A stretch of DNA of 19,924 nt from CAKZRD01 sp964549155 (GTDB lineage Archaea > Nanobdellota > Nanobdellia > Pacearchaeales > GW2011-AR1): the NCBI GenBank assembly GCA_964549155.1, contig CAZJUG010000018.1, forward strand, positions 1 through 19,924, written 5' to 3'. This document shows positions 6,489-14,187 of this stretch, piece after piece; the first letter of the stretch is position 1, and every line of letters begins with the position of its first letter. The notes beneath the pieces are model-generated. The model was not told where the DNA came from and made no database searches. It worked only from the letters and a program-made list of their open reading frames with translations. Position numbers and translations under genes: made by a program.

Positions 6489-7856
6489 TTAAATTCCTTT
6501 AAAAAACCCTGCGAGAGCAGGATTCATATCAACTGCATGTTGTTGAGCAATATTTTGATATAACTGGTATAAAATCATCACGACTAATAATATTGCAGTC
6601 CCACCAACCAATGCCCCACTTAAATCTGCAACTGAAGCTAATAATCCTATAGCTGCACCACCCATTATCGTTAATGGCCCAACATATCTCTTTAGGATTG
6701 TCTCTAAGACTCTTTCATCTCTTCTAAATCCCGGGATACTCAATCCAGATCCCATGATATTCTTCGCTTGGCTTGCTGCATCCATATTAGCTGTCATTAC
6801 CCAGAAGAAAGAGAATATTACTGAAAATACAACATAGAATAAAACATGAGTTATTCCTTGCCAAAAGTATATTGATAAAAAACTTCCAGTTACTAGCGAT
6901 TGTAACCAAGGAGTATAATGTAACCAAAATGCTAACCCTGAATAAGGAACCCCATTGGTAAATCCACCAAGTATAGTTGCTCTTCCGAAAGAGTTCTGTA
7001 ATAAACTTCCGAATAACTGAATATTTGCAGTAAGGGCAGAAACCAAGATAACTGGAATAACTCCAGCATAAAAGAAAGGCAATGGCCACTTTATCCCATA
7101 ACCTCTTACTCTATCAAATGCTAATGGAATTTCTACCTTCAATGACTGGGCCCAAACAACAATCAAAAACAAAACCGAAGTTACCAAAATTGCAAATAAG
7201 GCTAGTGCAGCCCCTGTAGCATCTCCGTCAATAAAACTCTTGAATAAAACAAGAACTCTCCCACTAAGTTCAATTCCTCCTTGAGGTCCTATAAATTGAA
7301 ATAACTGGGCAAACAATCTCCACCCAATTCCTGCCGCAATGAATAAAGAAACTCCCGAACCAAATCCCCACTTCTGTACAACTTCGTCCATGAAAATTAT
7401 TAAAAATCCTCCAATACAAAGCTGTAAAATTACGATTCCTTCCATCCCAGGCTTAGCCTCAAGACCTCTCATCAAAACATAGATAATTGCCTCAAATATT
7501 ACAAAGAAAAATGCGAGAAGTTTATTCAGTCCAGAATAAAATCTTTTCCCCTCTTCACTTTTCATATCTATCTTGATTATTTGAACACCAGATAAAAGCT
7601 GTAAAATGATTGAAGCCATTACGATGGGACCAATTCCCAAAGAAATTATCGAACCAAAGTCAGTTCCTAGTAGGATTGCTAAATATTCAAATCTAGAAAG
7701 AGCTGACTCTGCAAGACCATAAAGAGATATATTCGCTAATATAAAAAAACCGACCAATATAATTAATGTCCATTTGAGCTTAACATTAAAACCAAGTTTC
7801 TTTTCAACAGGTTTTCTTACCTCGGGCAAATTTTTTAATATGTTCACAAGAGCCAT
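6489..7856 (-). CDS. secY: Preprotein translocase subunit SecY (Sec61 alpha)
   Basis: A 455-aa polytopic channel protein that forms the Sec translocon pore for secretion and membrane insertion. The N-terminal NLPEVRKP leads into TM1, followed by a plug-region segment LSRFEYLAILLGTDFGSI and the family's GPIVMASIILQLL stretch. KWGFGSGVSLFI and the loop ending KIDMKSEEGKR are typical of archaeal SecY. About ten hydrophobic helices span the length and the size is normal. It lies directly after uL15, as in the spc operon, but 59 nt away, and that gap holds a well-placed TATA box. It can therefore be transcribed independently of the ribosomal genes, with DUF106 as second cistron. ATG at 7856 fits leaderless spacing (25.5 nt). 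Confidence 0.97.
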   Translation of the reverse strand: MALVNILKNLPEVRKPVEKKLGFNVKLKWTLIILVGFFILANISLYGLAESALSRFEYLAILLGTDFGSIISLGIGPIVMASIILQLLSGVQIIKIDMKSEEGKRFYSGLNKLLAFFFVIFEAIIYVLMRGLEAKPGMEGIVILQLCIGGFLIIFMDEVVQKWGFGSGVSLFIAAGIGWRLFAQLFQFIGPQGGIELSGRVLVLFKSFIDGDATGAALALFAILVTSVLFLIVVWAQSLKVEIPLAFDRVRGYGIKWPLPFFYAGVIPVILVSALTANIQLFGSLLQNSFGRATILGGFTNGVPYSGLAFWLHYTPWLQSLVTGSFLSIYFWQGITHVLFYVVFSVIFSFFWVMTANMDAASQAKNIMGSGLSIPGFRRDERVLETILKRYVGPLTIMGGAAIGLLASVADLSGALVGGTAILLVVMILYQLYQNIAQQHAVDMNPALAGFFKGI

Positions 7857-7877
7857 AATTTACTCAGAAGATTTTGG

Positions 7878-7885
7878 TTTATAAA
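7878..7885 (-). promoter_or_regulatory. TATA box of secY
   Basis: Palindromic TTTATAAA, centred 25.5 nt before the secY ATG. This is the only gap longer than 1 nt between uL3 and secY, so it marks a likely new transcription unit at the end of the ribosomal operon. Confidence 0.65.
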
Positions 7886-7915
7886 CTATTTGGTTTTAAT
7901 CAATCTAACTAAGAT

Positions 7916-8341
7916 TTATTTTTCTTTCTTCTCGATTATAATCTTTCCACCAGCTTTCTCCATCTTTTCTATTGCTAGTTTAGAAGCAGCTTTAGCGACT
8001 ATTTCCGCCTTGAAACCATTTCCTCTAGAAAGAATCTTATATCTTCTCAAATCAATCTTTGTTTCTTTGAAGTTTTTCTGTATATCATCTAGATTTAATT
8101 GATAACTTTTCTTTCTTATTGTTGAAGCAGAAGTCATTCCTTGTCTTCCAAAATATGTTTTAAAACCTGCCGCCTTAGCCATCATTAAAGCCTTCTGTTG
8201 TTTCTGACTTGCTCTTTTTCCAGTCCCCGACATTCCGAATCCGCCCTTATTTCCATGACCTTTATGTTGCTGTCTAAATCCATAACCGCAAGTTTTTGCT
8301 CCCCTCAATCTGGATCTTATTTTTCTTTTCTTTAATTTCAT
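7916..8341 (-). CDS. rpl15: 50S ribosomal protein uL15
   Basis: Large-subunit protein, 141 aa, a little under the usual archaeal size. The N-terminus is the expected RNA-binding basic and glycine-rich stretch (RSRLRGAKTCGYG, then HKGHGNKGGFGMSGTGKR). The C-terminal domain ends KIIIEKKEK. ATG at 8341 overlaps the uL30 stop as ATGA, with GGAGAG about 8 nt upstream inside uL30. It is the last gene of the ribosomal operon; secY follows after 59 nt. Confidence 0.95.
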   Translation of the reverse strand: MKLKKRKIRSRLRGAKTCGYGFRQQHKGHGNKGGFGMSGTGKRASQKQQKALMMAKAAGFKTYFGRQGMTSASTIRKKSYQLNLDDIQKNFKETKIDLRRYKILSRGNGFKAEIVAKAASKLAIEKMEKAGGKIIIEKKEK

Positions 8342-8721
8342 AACATTCTCTCCATTATTTTAGATATATCTACATGTTTACCAATAATGCCCTTCGGGAC
8401 TTGTAATTTTGTACTCTTCTTAAAACCGCCTCTTGGGGGATGAAGTCTAATCCAAGGTTTTATATTCTCCAAGGTCTTTTTTGATTTTTTAGTCTTGTCT
8501 AACAACTCTCCCCTAGCTTCTATAACCTTGTTCATAAACTCTTCACTAACTTCTCCATACATTATGTAGTCCTTAACAGCATTTACCATTCCCATTCTTA
8601 TAGTATCTTTTTCGTCTATAAAAGCACAATTAAGTTTACTTCTTATCCTCAATCTATCTAATGTTTTCTTTATCTTTTGACTTACATCAACTCTTCCATG
8701 AATTCTTACAATTGCAATCAT
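8338..8721 (-). CDS. rpl30: 50S ribosomal protein uL30
   Basis: Large-subunit protein, 127 aa. It begins MIAIVRIHGRVDV and contains the RLHPPRGGFKK segment and the QVPKGIIGKH ending of the archaeal/eukaryotic form. It is shorter than the roughly 150 aa usual in archaea but far longer than bacterial L30. The frame stays open 14 codons further upstream, but ATG at 8721 is chosen: it overlaps the uS5 stop as ATGA, has a GGTG Shine-Dalgarno-like motif nearby, and matches the family's N-terminus. It is followed by uL15 with another ATGA overlap. Confidence 0.94.
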   Translation of the reverse strand: MIAIVRIHGRVDVSQKIKKTLDRLRIRSKLNCAFIDEKDTIRMGMVNAVKDYIMYGEVSEEFMNKVIEARGELLDKTKKSKKTLENIKPWIRLHPPRGGFKKSTKLQVPKGIIGKHVDISKIMERML

Positions 8722-9518
8722 TTTAACACCATCCTGTTTAAGTTTTCGAAAGCAGCAATACATGCCTTTCCAACATTTAATGTTGTTCTAGACTTTCCAA
8801 AGCTTTTTCCATATACATCTTTTATTCCTGCCAATCTCAGTATTTTCTTGATTTCATCCTCAACAACAAGTCCTGTTCCTTGAGGTGCGGGCATCAACAC
8901 AATTTCATAAGAACCACATTTACCTTTTACCTTTGAAGGAATACTATGAGGTTCCTTACACAAACAATCATAACTTGCACAACCTCTCTTTATATTCATA
9001 ATATTCATCTTTGCCTTTCTTATTGCCTTTTCTTTAGATGGGAATGTTTCGGATGCTCTGCCAAACCCTAGTCCTACATGCCCTTCTTCATCTCCAACAA
9101 CAGCCATAACCGAAAAAGATAACTTATTTCCTTCTTCAGTCTTTTTTTGAGTTTGCTTCCATCCTCTTCTTTTTCCACCACCGAATTTTCCTTTTGCTTG
9201 TCCTATGTTCAAAAGTTCTGTTCTAACATTAACTAGATAATCTACAATTTCATCTTCCATTATCTTTCTTCCAGAATCTAATACTTCATCTATAGATTTT
9301 AGCTTCCCACTCAATACATCTCTCCCTAACTGAGTTTTTGGAACCCATCTTTCTAATCTTTGTTCTTTTTCTACAGTTTCTCTATCCTTTCTTTCTTCTC
9401 TTTCAATAACTTCTTCTTTTATCTTAGCTTCCTCTTCAGATTCTTTCTTTTCAACTATCTCTTCCATTTCTTTTGCAGCCTCCTCGGGGCTTAAGACTGG
9501 TTGTTCTTTATTTTCCAT
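8718..9518 (-). CDS. rps5: 30S ribosomal protein uS5, with charged N-terminal extension
   Basis: Small-subunit protein, 266 aa, important for decoding accuracy. The conserved archaeal body starts near residue 57 (RWVPKTQLGR). It includes the double-stranded-RNA-binding-type S5 domain around residues 95-160 with VGLGFGRASE, and the C-terminal fold with APQGTGLVVEDEIKKIL and the KSFGKSRTTLN segment. The first 55 or so residues are almost entirely Glu/Lys/Arg, probably disordered or helical, and are not part of the usual fold. ATG at 9518 overlaps the end of uL18 by 11 nt and has no Shine-Dalgarno; the ATG sits inside the AAAAATGG of the upstream KNGK-stop tail. Confidence 0.96.
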   Translation of the reverse strand: MENKEQPVLSPEEAAKEMEEIVEKKESEEEAKIKEEVIEREERKDRETVEKEQRLERWVPKTQLGRDVLSGKLKSIDEVLDSGRKIMEDEIVDYLVNVRTELLNIGQAKGKFGGGKRRGWKQTQKKTEEGNKLSFSVMAVVGDEEGHVGLGFGRASETFPSKEKAIRKAKMNIMNIKRGCASYDCLCKEPHSIPSKVKGKCGSYEIVLMPAPQGTGLVVEDEIKKILRLAGIKDVYGKSFGKSRTTLNVGKACIAAFENLNRMVLK

Positions 9519-10005
9519 TTTTCATTATTTGTTCTTTTACTTTAATCAAATTGTCCTTAACTTCTTTTTTTAAATGCTCTCCTTCTAGTCTTTCTTTAGA
9601 AGGAAATATTTTTTCATTAGCCTTTATTTCAAGACCTCCATCTAAAAGACCTTTTACAACTGCTGAAATTCTTCCTCCATGATGAGTGATTGCCATTCCC
9701 CAATCAATAATAAATTTCCCTTTCTTTATTTTTTTTGCCATAATCAATCCACTGAGGTAGGCTGCAGGAATAGATTTAAGACTTCCAATAAAATTTTCAT
9801 TAAGACCATACTTCAAAATTTCTTTTGAATTCGTAGTCACCAAAATCTTATCTCTTGATTCATCAGTCTCAACTAGTTGGAGGATTATATGCTTATTAGT
9901 TTTTCTTATAACTATCCTCGGCAAACTAGATTTTATCATTTCCATCCTAGACTTGTAATCAGTCTTACATTCTCTTCTCCTTCTCAATATTGTTCTCAAG
10001 CTCAT
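9508..10005 (-). CDS. rpl18: 50S ribosomal protein uL18
   Basis: Large-subunit protein that binds 5S rRNA with uL5. At 165 aa it is shorter than the roughly 190 aa common in archaea. It shows the RRRRECKTDYKSR start, LPRIVIRKTNKHIILQLV, and the GLLDGGLEI and FPSKERLEGEHL segments typical of the family. ATG at 10005 overlaps the eL19 stop as ATGA with GGGAGAG upstream. Its tail KNGK-stop contains the uS5 start codon. Confidence 0.95.
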   Translation of the reverse strand: MSLRTILRRRRECKTDYKSRMEMIKSSLPRIVIRKTNKHIILQLVETDESRDKILVTTNSKEILKYGLNENFIGSLKSIPAAYLSGLIMAKKIKKGKFIIDWGMAITHHGGRISAVVKGLLDGGLEIKANEKIFPSKERLEGEHLKKEVKDNLIKVKEQIMKNGK

Positions 10006-10403
10006 TGTTTTATCTCTCCCTCAACTAAATGACGTTTGCTTTTAAACTTGCTGGCTTTAATTTCCTTCCTAATCTTAGAGTATCTTGCCTTATCAATCTG
10101 ACCTCTTCTTTTCATAACATTTATGTGAGATCTCAACTTTCTAGTTAAGATGACATAATCTTTCTTACTTTTATTTACTCTTTTTTTAACTTTCCCCATA
10201 CCTCTTCTATGTTTTCTCCGAACAACTTTTTTTCTTCCCCTAACTTCTTTAATTGTAATTACTCCACTTTCTAACAAATCTAGAATGTCTTGACGAGTTA
10301 TAGCTTCGGCTATTTGTTTTAAACTTTCAGGATTAAAATGAACTCTGTCCTTCCCTATTCCTAAAACCTTCGCAGCAAGATTTTTCTTATTTTTTAGATC
10401 CAT
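10002..10403 (-). CDS. rpl19e: 50S ribosomal protein eL19
   Basis: An archaeal/eukaryotic large-subunit protein, 133 aa. The N-terminal globular part (KNLAAKVLGIGKDRVHF, then LDLLESGVITIKEVRGRKK) is followed by a long basic helix with RKHRRGMGKVKKR and RSHINVMKRRGQID. It is shorter than the roughly 150 aa typical; the C-terminal helix looks trimmed. ATG at 10403 lies 17 nt inside eL32, with no Shine-Dalgarno, in an AAAAAATGG context. It is followed by uL18 with an ATGA overlap. Confidence 0.95.
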   Translation of the reverse strand: MDLKNKKNLAAKVLGIGKDRVHFNPESLKQIAEAITRQDILDLLESGVITIKEVRGRKKVVRRKHRRGMGKVKKRVNKSKKDYVILTRKLRSHINVMKRRGQIDKARYSKIRKEIKASKFKSKRHLVEGEIKQ

Positions 10404-10764
10404 TTTTCTTGTAATATTTATTTAATATCTTAATTCCTTTTTCTTCAGCTTTTTTTATGATTTCTTCTCTCTTCTTTTTTCCCACAGATGCTATGATTAT
10501 TGCCTTATTTTTTTCAACATTTTCAAGTTGGGAAAGATTTTCAATTCTTACAAAATCAAATCCTGCAATCTTGTTTCTTATTTCCTTACTAGATCCCCAT
10601 CCAATAGTTGGCCTTGCAGCATATCCTCTTTCCTTCAATCTAATCTTACTATCTCCTCCCTTTGCATGCCTCCAAACTTGTTTTCTTTTCAGCTTTTTCC
10701 CAACCCTACATAGTCTATACCATCCAGGTCTCAAGAATATTGGTTTCTTTCTTTTTCCTACCAT
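10387..10764 (-). CDS. rpl32e: 50S ribosomal protein eL32
   Basis: An archaeal/eukaryotic large-subunit protein, 125 aa. Conserved blocks are KKPIFLRPGWYRL, then VWRHAKGGDSKIRLKERGYAARPTIGWGS, then the C-terminal KAIIIASVGKKKREEI fold. Archaeal eL32 usually has RRPRG where this has RHAKG, a mild change. ATG at 10764 starts one base after the uL6 stop, with AAGGAGG about 13 nt upstream inside uL6. The last 17 nt overlap eL19. Confidence 0.95.
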   Translation of the reverse strand: MVGKRKKPIFLRPGWYRLCRVGKKLKRKQVWRHAKGGDSKIRLKERGYAARPTIGWGSSKEIRNKIAGFDFVRIENLSQLENVEKNKAIIIASVGKKKREEIIKKAEEKGIKILNKYYKKNGSKK

Positions 10765-10765
10765 T

Positions 10766-11311
10766 TTATAAAGTCTTTCCTCCTTTTTCTATTAAATAAA
10801 TACCATCTTGGAATACTCTTCTGTCCCTGTTCCGTACCTTTGTTGCACTTTCTATATTTGCTGCACTTTGTCCAACTAAATCCTTATCTGAAGATTTCAA
10901 TTCAACCATGTTTCCCTTTACACTTAATTCAACTCCCTCCAGTATCTTTGCGATTCTATCAACTTTTTCTCCCAAAAAGTTTTTTATTATTAATTTTTTA
11001 CCATCTGCTTTTACATTCATAGGAAAATGAACATTACAGATTTCTAGTTTGTATACATATTGTTCTCCGATTCCACTCACTGCATTTCTTATATGTGCTT
11101 CAATCGTTCCTGCTAATGCACTTTCTCTTCTAGTAGGTTTTTTACAACCTATAACAACTTTGTTTCCTTCTTTCTTTATATTTATCTTATTAGAGAATGG
11201 TATTCTCTTCTCTACTTTTTTATCTCCTTTTTTTACTACTACTTTCCCATTTTCTAAATTCACTTCAACTCCTTCAGGTATTTCTACCTCTCGATTAATT
11301 CCTTTCATCAT
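10766..11311 (-). CDS. rpl6: 50S ribosomal protein uL6
   Basis: Large-subunit protein, 181 aa, near the sarcin-ricin loop. It has two repeated alpha/beta domains: the first starts REVEIPEGVEVNLENGKVVV, the second covers roughly residues 90-180 with FPMNVKADGKKLIIKNFLGEK and the GQSAANIE and RRVFQDGIY endings of archaeal uL6. The frame extends eight codons further, but ATG at 11311 is chosen: it overlaps the uS8 stop as TAATG and gives the usual N-terminus. A second ATG follows directly. There is no Shine-Dalgarno, so coupling to uS8 termination is likely. Confidence 0.95.
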   Translation of the reverse strand: MMKGINREVEIPEGVEVNLENGKVVVKKGDKKVEKRIPFSNKINIKKEGNKVVIGCKKPTRRESALAGTIEAHIRNAVSGIGEQYVYKLEICNVHFPMNVKADGKKLIIKNFLGEKVDRIAKILEGVELSVKGNMVELKSSDKDLVGQSAANIESATKVRNRDRRVFQDGIYLIEKGGKTL

Positions 11312-11691
11312 TAGTAATAGTAGGCCAAAAGGCATCCTCCAATATTTTTTTCATAAACTTCCTTTTGTTTGATTAAACCTTCGTTACTAGATATTATCAA
11401 ATTACCAAAATTTCTGGATGGAAGGAATCTTCGAATATATTTATCTAACTCAGAAACTCCAACACTATATCTTGGTTTTATCGCACGACATTCATTAAGT
11501 TTTATTATTTGAACAATCGCTTCCTTCTTTACATCTCCAACGATTTCAAAATCAATATACCCATCCTTTTTCATCATCTCAAGTAAATTTACTAATACTT
11601 TTGAAATCCTTTTTATTCTAACTTCTCTTTTTTCTAGTCTTTTTACATTCATTATATTATTCAATGCATCTGATATTATATCTTGTGCCAT
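11311..11691 (-). CDS. rps8: 30S ribosomal protein uS8
   Basis: Small-subunit protein, 126 aa, normal size, binding the central domain of 16S rRNA. It opens DIISDALNNIMNVKRLEKREV as expected, and contains KDGYIDFEIVGD, KPRYSVGVSELDKYIRRFLPSRNFG and a C-terminal GGCLLAYYY, the archaeal form. ATG at 11691 begins one base after the uS14 stop, without a Shine-Dalgarno; the last base of its ATG-overlapping stop is shared with uL6. Confidence 0.96.
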   Translation of the reverse strand: MAQDIISDALNNIMNVKRLEKREVRIKRISKVLVNLLEMMKKDGYIDFEIVGDVKKEAIVQIIKLNECRAIKPRYSVGVSELDKYIRRFLPSRNFGNLIISSNEGLIKQKEVYEKNIGGCLLAYYY

Positions 11692-11692
11692 T

Positions 11693-11923
11693 TTAACTAT
11701 ATTTTTTGAATCCTAGCTGAGGGGCAAGTTCTCTAAAGCATTGTCTACACAGATGTAGTCCGTATTGTCCTACATGTGCTCCTTGTCTTCCACACTGCTC
11801 GCATTTCTTACAAGCTATTCCAAACTTTCTTTCTTTTGGCTTGTTATGCTTTAAGAACTTTTTCAAAATAGCTGGTTTGTTTCTTAGCTGTTTTGTAACT
11901 TTTCTCCAGTCGCTAGCACTCAT
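11693..11923 (-). CDS. rps14: 30S ribosomal protein uS14, zinc-binding form
   Basis: Small-subunit protein, 76 aa. The zinc-binding core has C41-x2-C44 and C59-x2-C62 with the family's YGLHLCRQCFRE ending; an extra C38 lies just before. Archaeal uS14 is often 50-56 aa, so about 20 residues are added at the N-terminus (DWRKVTKQLRNKPAILKKF), which look helical and basic. ATG at 11923 is supported by the strong Shine-Dalgarno AAGGAGG inside uL5 and by the ATGA overlap with its stop. Confidence 0.95.
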   Translation of the reverse strand: MSASDWRKVTKQLRNKPAILKKFLKHNKPKERKFGIACKKCEQCGRQGAHVGQYGLHLCRQCFRELAPQLGFKKYS

Positions 11924-12432
11924 TTTTTCCTCCTTAATATTTTAGTTTTGAATTTCTCTTCCATTATTTGCATGATCTCCTCTGCGGAAACATCTTGTCT
12001 TCGAACCTTTCCTCTTTTTACTTTTTTCAAACCGACTCTCTTTCCAGTTCGAGTAAAAACGATAGTGGCTTCAAATCCCATTATTCCAACTTCTCGAATA
12101 TATTCGACTCCAGGCATTTCAATATATTCTTTTATTCCGAAAGAAACAAAATTTTTCTGAAATTGCCTATCCTTTAACACATTTCCAATACCTTCTAACA
12201 ATTTCCTTATCATATCATTCACTTTTTCGCCTCTCAGAGTTACCTTAACTCCTACTTCTAATCCCGGTCTAACTCCCCAGGTAGGAATTCTTTTTTTTGC
12301 CTTAACCTTGCAAGGTTTCTTTCCAGATAATTTTGCAAGCAATATTTCTCCTTTCTTTAGTTTTTCTTCTACTCCTCCAACATTTAAAACTAATCTTTCT
12401 ATCTTTATGGTTCTCATTATATTTTCTTTCAT
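11920..12432 (-). CDS. rpl5: 50S ribosomal protein uL5
   Basis: Large-subunit protein, 170 aa, normal size, binding 5S rRNA and contacting the P-site tRNA. Conserved parts are IERLVLNVGGVEEKL, KKRIPTWGVRPGLEVGVKVTLRG, FGIKEYIEMPGVEY and the basic C-terminus. ATG at 12432 overlaps the eS4 stop as ATGA; an in-frame ATG five codons later is an alternative start. No Shine-Dalgarno is seen, so coupling with eS4 is the probable route. Confidence 0.95.
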   Translation of the reverse strand: MKENIMRTIKIERLVLNVGGVEEKLKKGEILLAKLSGKKPCKVKAKKRIPTWGVRPGLEVGVKVTLRGEKVNDMIRKLLEGIGNVLKDRQFQKNFVSFGIKEYIEMPGVEYIREVGIMGFEATIVFTRTGKRVGLKKVKRGKVRRQDVSAEEIMQIMEEKFKTKILRRKK

Positions 12433-13082
12433 TCTATTGCTAAAAGGAATCTCTTACCCAAAAGGACATTCCCTTTTTCCTCCAACTTTAGTTCAAATAC
12501 TATTTTTTCTCCCTCTTTTACCTCATTGATTACTTTTCCCTTCAAACCAATATGTTTTCCACCGATTACCTCTACTGAAGATCCTTTCTTTAAGGGTATA
12601 ATACTACTAATCTTATTTTCCTTCAAATCTAAAACTGCACTATCTCCACAGGAGAATTCCTTATTAAATAAAAAATTGTTTCCATCTTGGAGATTTACTT
12701 GAATCTTATCCTTGGATAAAAGAACTTTCCCCCTAATCTTCACTATCTTTCTGTTGGAATCTTTCTGAGAAATTTCTTTCAGCTCAAGTTTGTTATTTTT
12801 AAGCATTAGAACATAATTCTTCCCTGAATCTTTTAGTTGAAGAACATCTTTTAGTTGTATTGGGAATGCAATATCTTTTCTAGACTTTCCGTTAACAATA
12901 ACTTTTCCTTCCAAACAAATTTTTCTAACTTCTCTTCTAGTCCTTGCAATCTTCAATATGTCTCTCAATGCAAAAACAATTGGAATTCCAGTTTTTGGAT
13001 TATGACTAGCTATCGCTATATACTTTCTTCCTTTTCTTGGCAATGGCCATTCCTTAGGCATTTCACTTATTTTCTTGTGCAT
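12429..13082 (-). CDS. rps4e: 30S ribosomal protein eS4
   Basis: An archaeal/eukaryotic small-subunit protein, 217 aa, slightly short. It shows the WPLPRKG motif near residue 12, an S4-type RNA-binding domain around 42-105 (LKIARTRREVRKICLEGKVIVNGK), a central domain, and a C-terminal KOW segment GGKHIGLKGKV. ATG at 13082 lies 20 nt inside uL24; it is preferred over ATG at 13061 because HKK before SEMPKEW aligns with the family's N-terminal HLKR, and AGGAG lies about 8 nt upstream. Confidence 0.95.
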   Translation of the reverse strand: MHKKISEMPKEWPLPRKGRKYIAIASHNPKTGIPIVFALRDILKIARTRREVRKICLEGKVIVNGKSRKDIAFPIQLKDVLQLKDSGKNYVLMLKNNKLELKEISQKDSNRKIVKIRGKVLLSKDKIQVNLQDGNNFLFNKEFSCGDSAVLDLKENKISSIIPLKKGSSVEVIGGKHIGLKGKVINEVKEGEKIVFELKLEEKGNVLLGKRFLLAIE

Positions 13083-13464
13083 TTTTTATCTCCTGTTTAA
13101 TTTTAATTCTTTTTTTGTCGTTGTCATCAATCTTGATTATTTTTAAATTAGATGGGTGGAATAAAACTTTTACCTTATTTCCATCTTTCTTAGTGATAGT
13201 CATTCCCTCAATCTGAACTTTCAGTTTTTTCCTATTTACTTCAGATACTTTTCCGACTTTCTTCTTAAACTTTCCCCTCATTACCTTGACTTCATCATTC
13301 TTTCTTACTTCTAAGCTCCTTCTTCCATATTTTTTTCTTAAGATTTTATCTAATGCTGAGCACATTAGTTTTTGTCTTAGATGGAGAGGAATATTATGTA
13401 AATATTTCCTCTGCTTTCTAGGTTGTTTACTTGAGTTCCAGCTGGTAGAGAATTTTTGTTTCAT
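13063..13464 (-). CDS. rpl24: 50S ribosomal protein uL24
   Basis: Large-subunit assembly protein, 133 aa. The N-terminus has SSKQPRKQRKY and the archaeal/eukaryotic HLRQKLMCSALDKILRKKYGRRS block. The KOW motif follows (NDEVKVMRGKFKKKVGKVSEV), then IEGMTITKKDGNKVKVLFHPSNL. The frame is open seven codons further, but ATG at 13464 fits: it starts one base after the uL14 stop in a TAAAATG junction. No Shine-Dalgarno. The tail overlaps eS4 by 20 nt. Confidence 0.94.
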   Translation of the reverse strand: MKQKFSTSWNSSKQPRKQRKYLHNIPLHLRQKLMCSALDKILRKKYGRRSLEVRKNDEVKVMRGKFKKKVGKVSEVNRKKLKVQIEGMTITKKDGNKVKVLFHPSNLKIIKIDDNDKKRIKIKQEIKNAQENK

Positions 13465-13465
13465 T

Positions 13466-13867
13466 TTAATAAACTGCTGAAGCAAGCTTGGATACCTCCT
13501 TCCATCTTTCCTGAATTTCTCTCGCTACAGGTCCTTTTACCTGAGTTCCTTTAGGATTTCCTTTATCGTCCTTTAATAACACAACTGCATTATCTGTAAA
13601 ACAAATTCTCTCTCCAGTTAGTCTTCTCCAAGGTTTTTTCTGTCTGACTATCACTGCTTCAAATACCTCTCCTTTCATTTTTGGGTCTCCCTTCCTTACA
13701 GAAACTCTCACAAGATCTGCAATTCTAGCAGGTGTTTGTTTTCCCTTTCTGGTATGGGCTCTAATAACTGATACAATTCTAACTATCCTTGCTCCACTAT
13801 TATCACATGCCTCTAATACACTTCCTATATTAAGTCCTCTAGTTGCTCTTGCTGATATCGCTTTCAT
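13466..13867 (-). CDS. rpl14: 50S ribosomal protein uL14
   Basis: Large-subunit protein, 133 aa, normal size, at the subunit interface. Conserved blocks are RGLNIGSVLEACDNSGARIVRIVSV, RIADLVRVSVRKGDP, EAVIVRQKKPWRR and FTDNAVVLLKDDKGNPKGTQVKGPVARE. ATG at 13867 lies 29 nt inside uS17, the longest overlap in the operon, but has a strong AAGGAG upstream, and the N-terminus MKAISARATRG is right for archaea. Confidence 0.97.
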   Translation of the reverse strand: MKAISARATRGLNIGSVLEACDNSGARIVRIVSVIRAHTRKGKQTPARIADLVRVSVRKGDPKMKGEVFEAVIVRQKKPWRRLTGERICFTDNAVVLLKDDKGNPKGTQVKGPVAREIQERWKEVSKLASAVY

Positions 13868-14186
13868 TTTTTAAACTCCTTATTTTTTTAGTTACAATAA
13901 AATGTACTGATTTGCTTAAAGGTCTACATTCTTCTATCATTATGTAATCCCCAACATTTAGCTTTCCTTGCATTTCTAATGGAATTCTTGCTTGAAGCTT
14001 TGTTCTTCTTTTTTCATATCTCTCATATTTTCTTAAATACAAAAGTCTTTCAAATCGAATTACAACTCGATCACTGAATACCCTAATTACTTCTCCTTCA
14101 AAAGATCTCCCCCGAGGTAGAACACTCCTTTTCTTAGTTCTTTCTCTAACATTCTTTTCAGCTTTTTTTGTTTGTTTATTTTTCAT
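13839..14186 (-). CDS. rps17: 30S ribosomal protein uS17
   Basis: Small-subunit protein, 115 aa. The OB-fold core runs from PRGRSFEGEVIRVFSDRVVIRFER through YERYEKRRTKLQARIPLEM to VGDYIMIEECRPLSKSVHFIV. About 22 basic residues precede the core and a short polar tail follows; the tail is encoded in the region overlapping uL14. ATG at 14186 starts one base after the aIF1 stop, in TAAAATG. In most archaea rnp1 (Rpp29) would lie just upstream; here it does not. Confidence 0.96.
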   Translation of the reverse strand: MKNKQTKKAEKNVRERTKKRSVLPRGRSFEGEVIRVFSDRVVIRFERLLYLRKYERYEKRRTKLQARIPLEMQGKLNVGDYIMIEECRPLSKSVHFIVTKKIRSLKNESDISKSN

Positions 14187-14187
14187 T

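Noticed and set aside
7902..7916. AATCTAACTAAGATT before secY resembling the palindrome at 19002-19024
   Set aside because: Only 5-bp arms match, spacing differs, and it overlaps the uL15 stop codon; too weak to claim a shared operator.
8722..8763. Upstream 14-codon extension of uL30
   Set aside because: It lies inside uS5 and does not match the family; the ATGA overlap and the conserved MIAIVRIHGR start support 8721.
11312..11335. Upstream eight-codon extension of uL6
   Set aside because: Hydrophobic residues unlike uL6 and lying inside uS8; TAATG coupling supports 11311.
13465..13485. Upstream seven-codon extension of uL24
   Set aside because: Lies inside uL14; the TAAAATG junction at 13464 is the operon's usual pattern.
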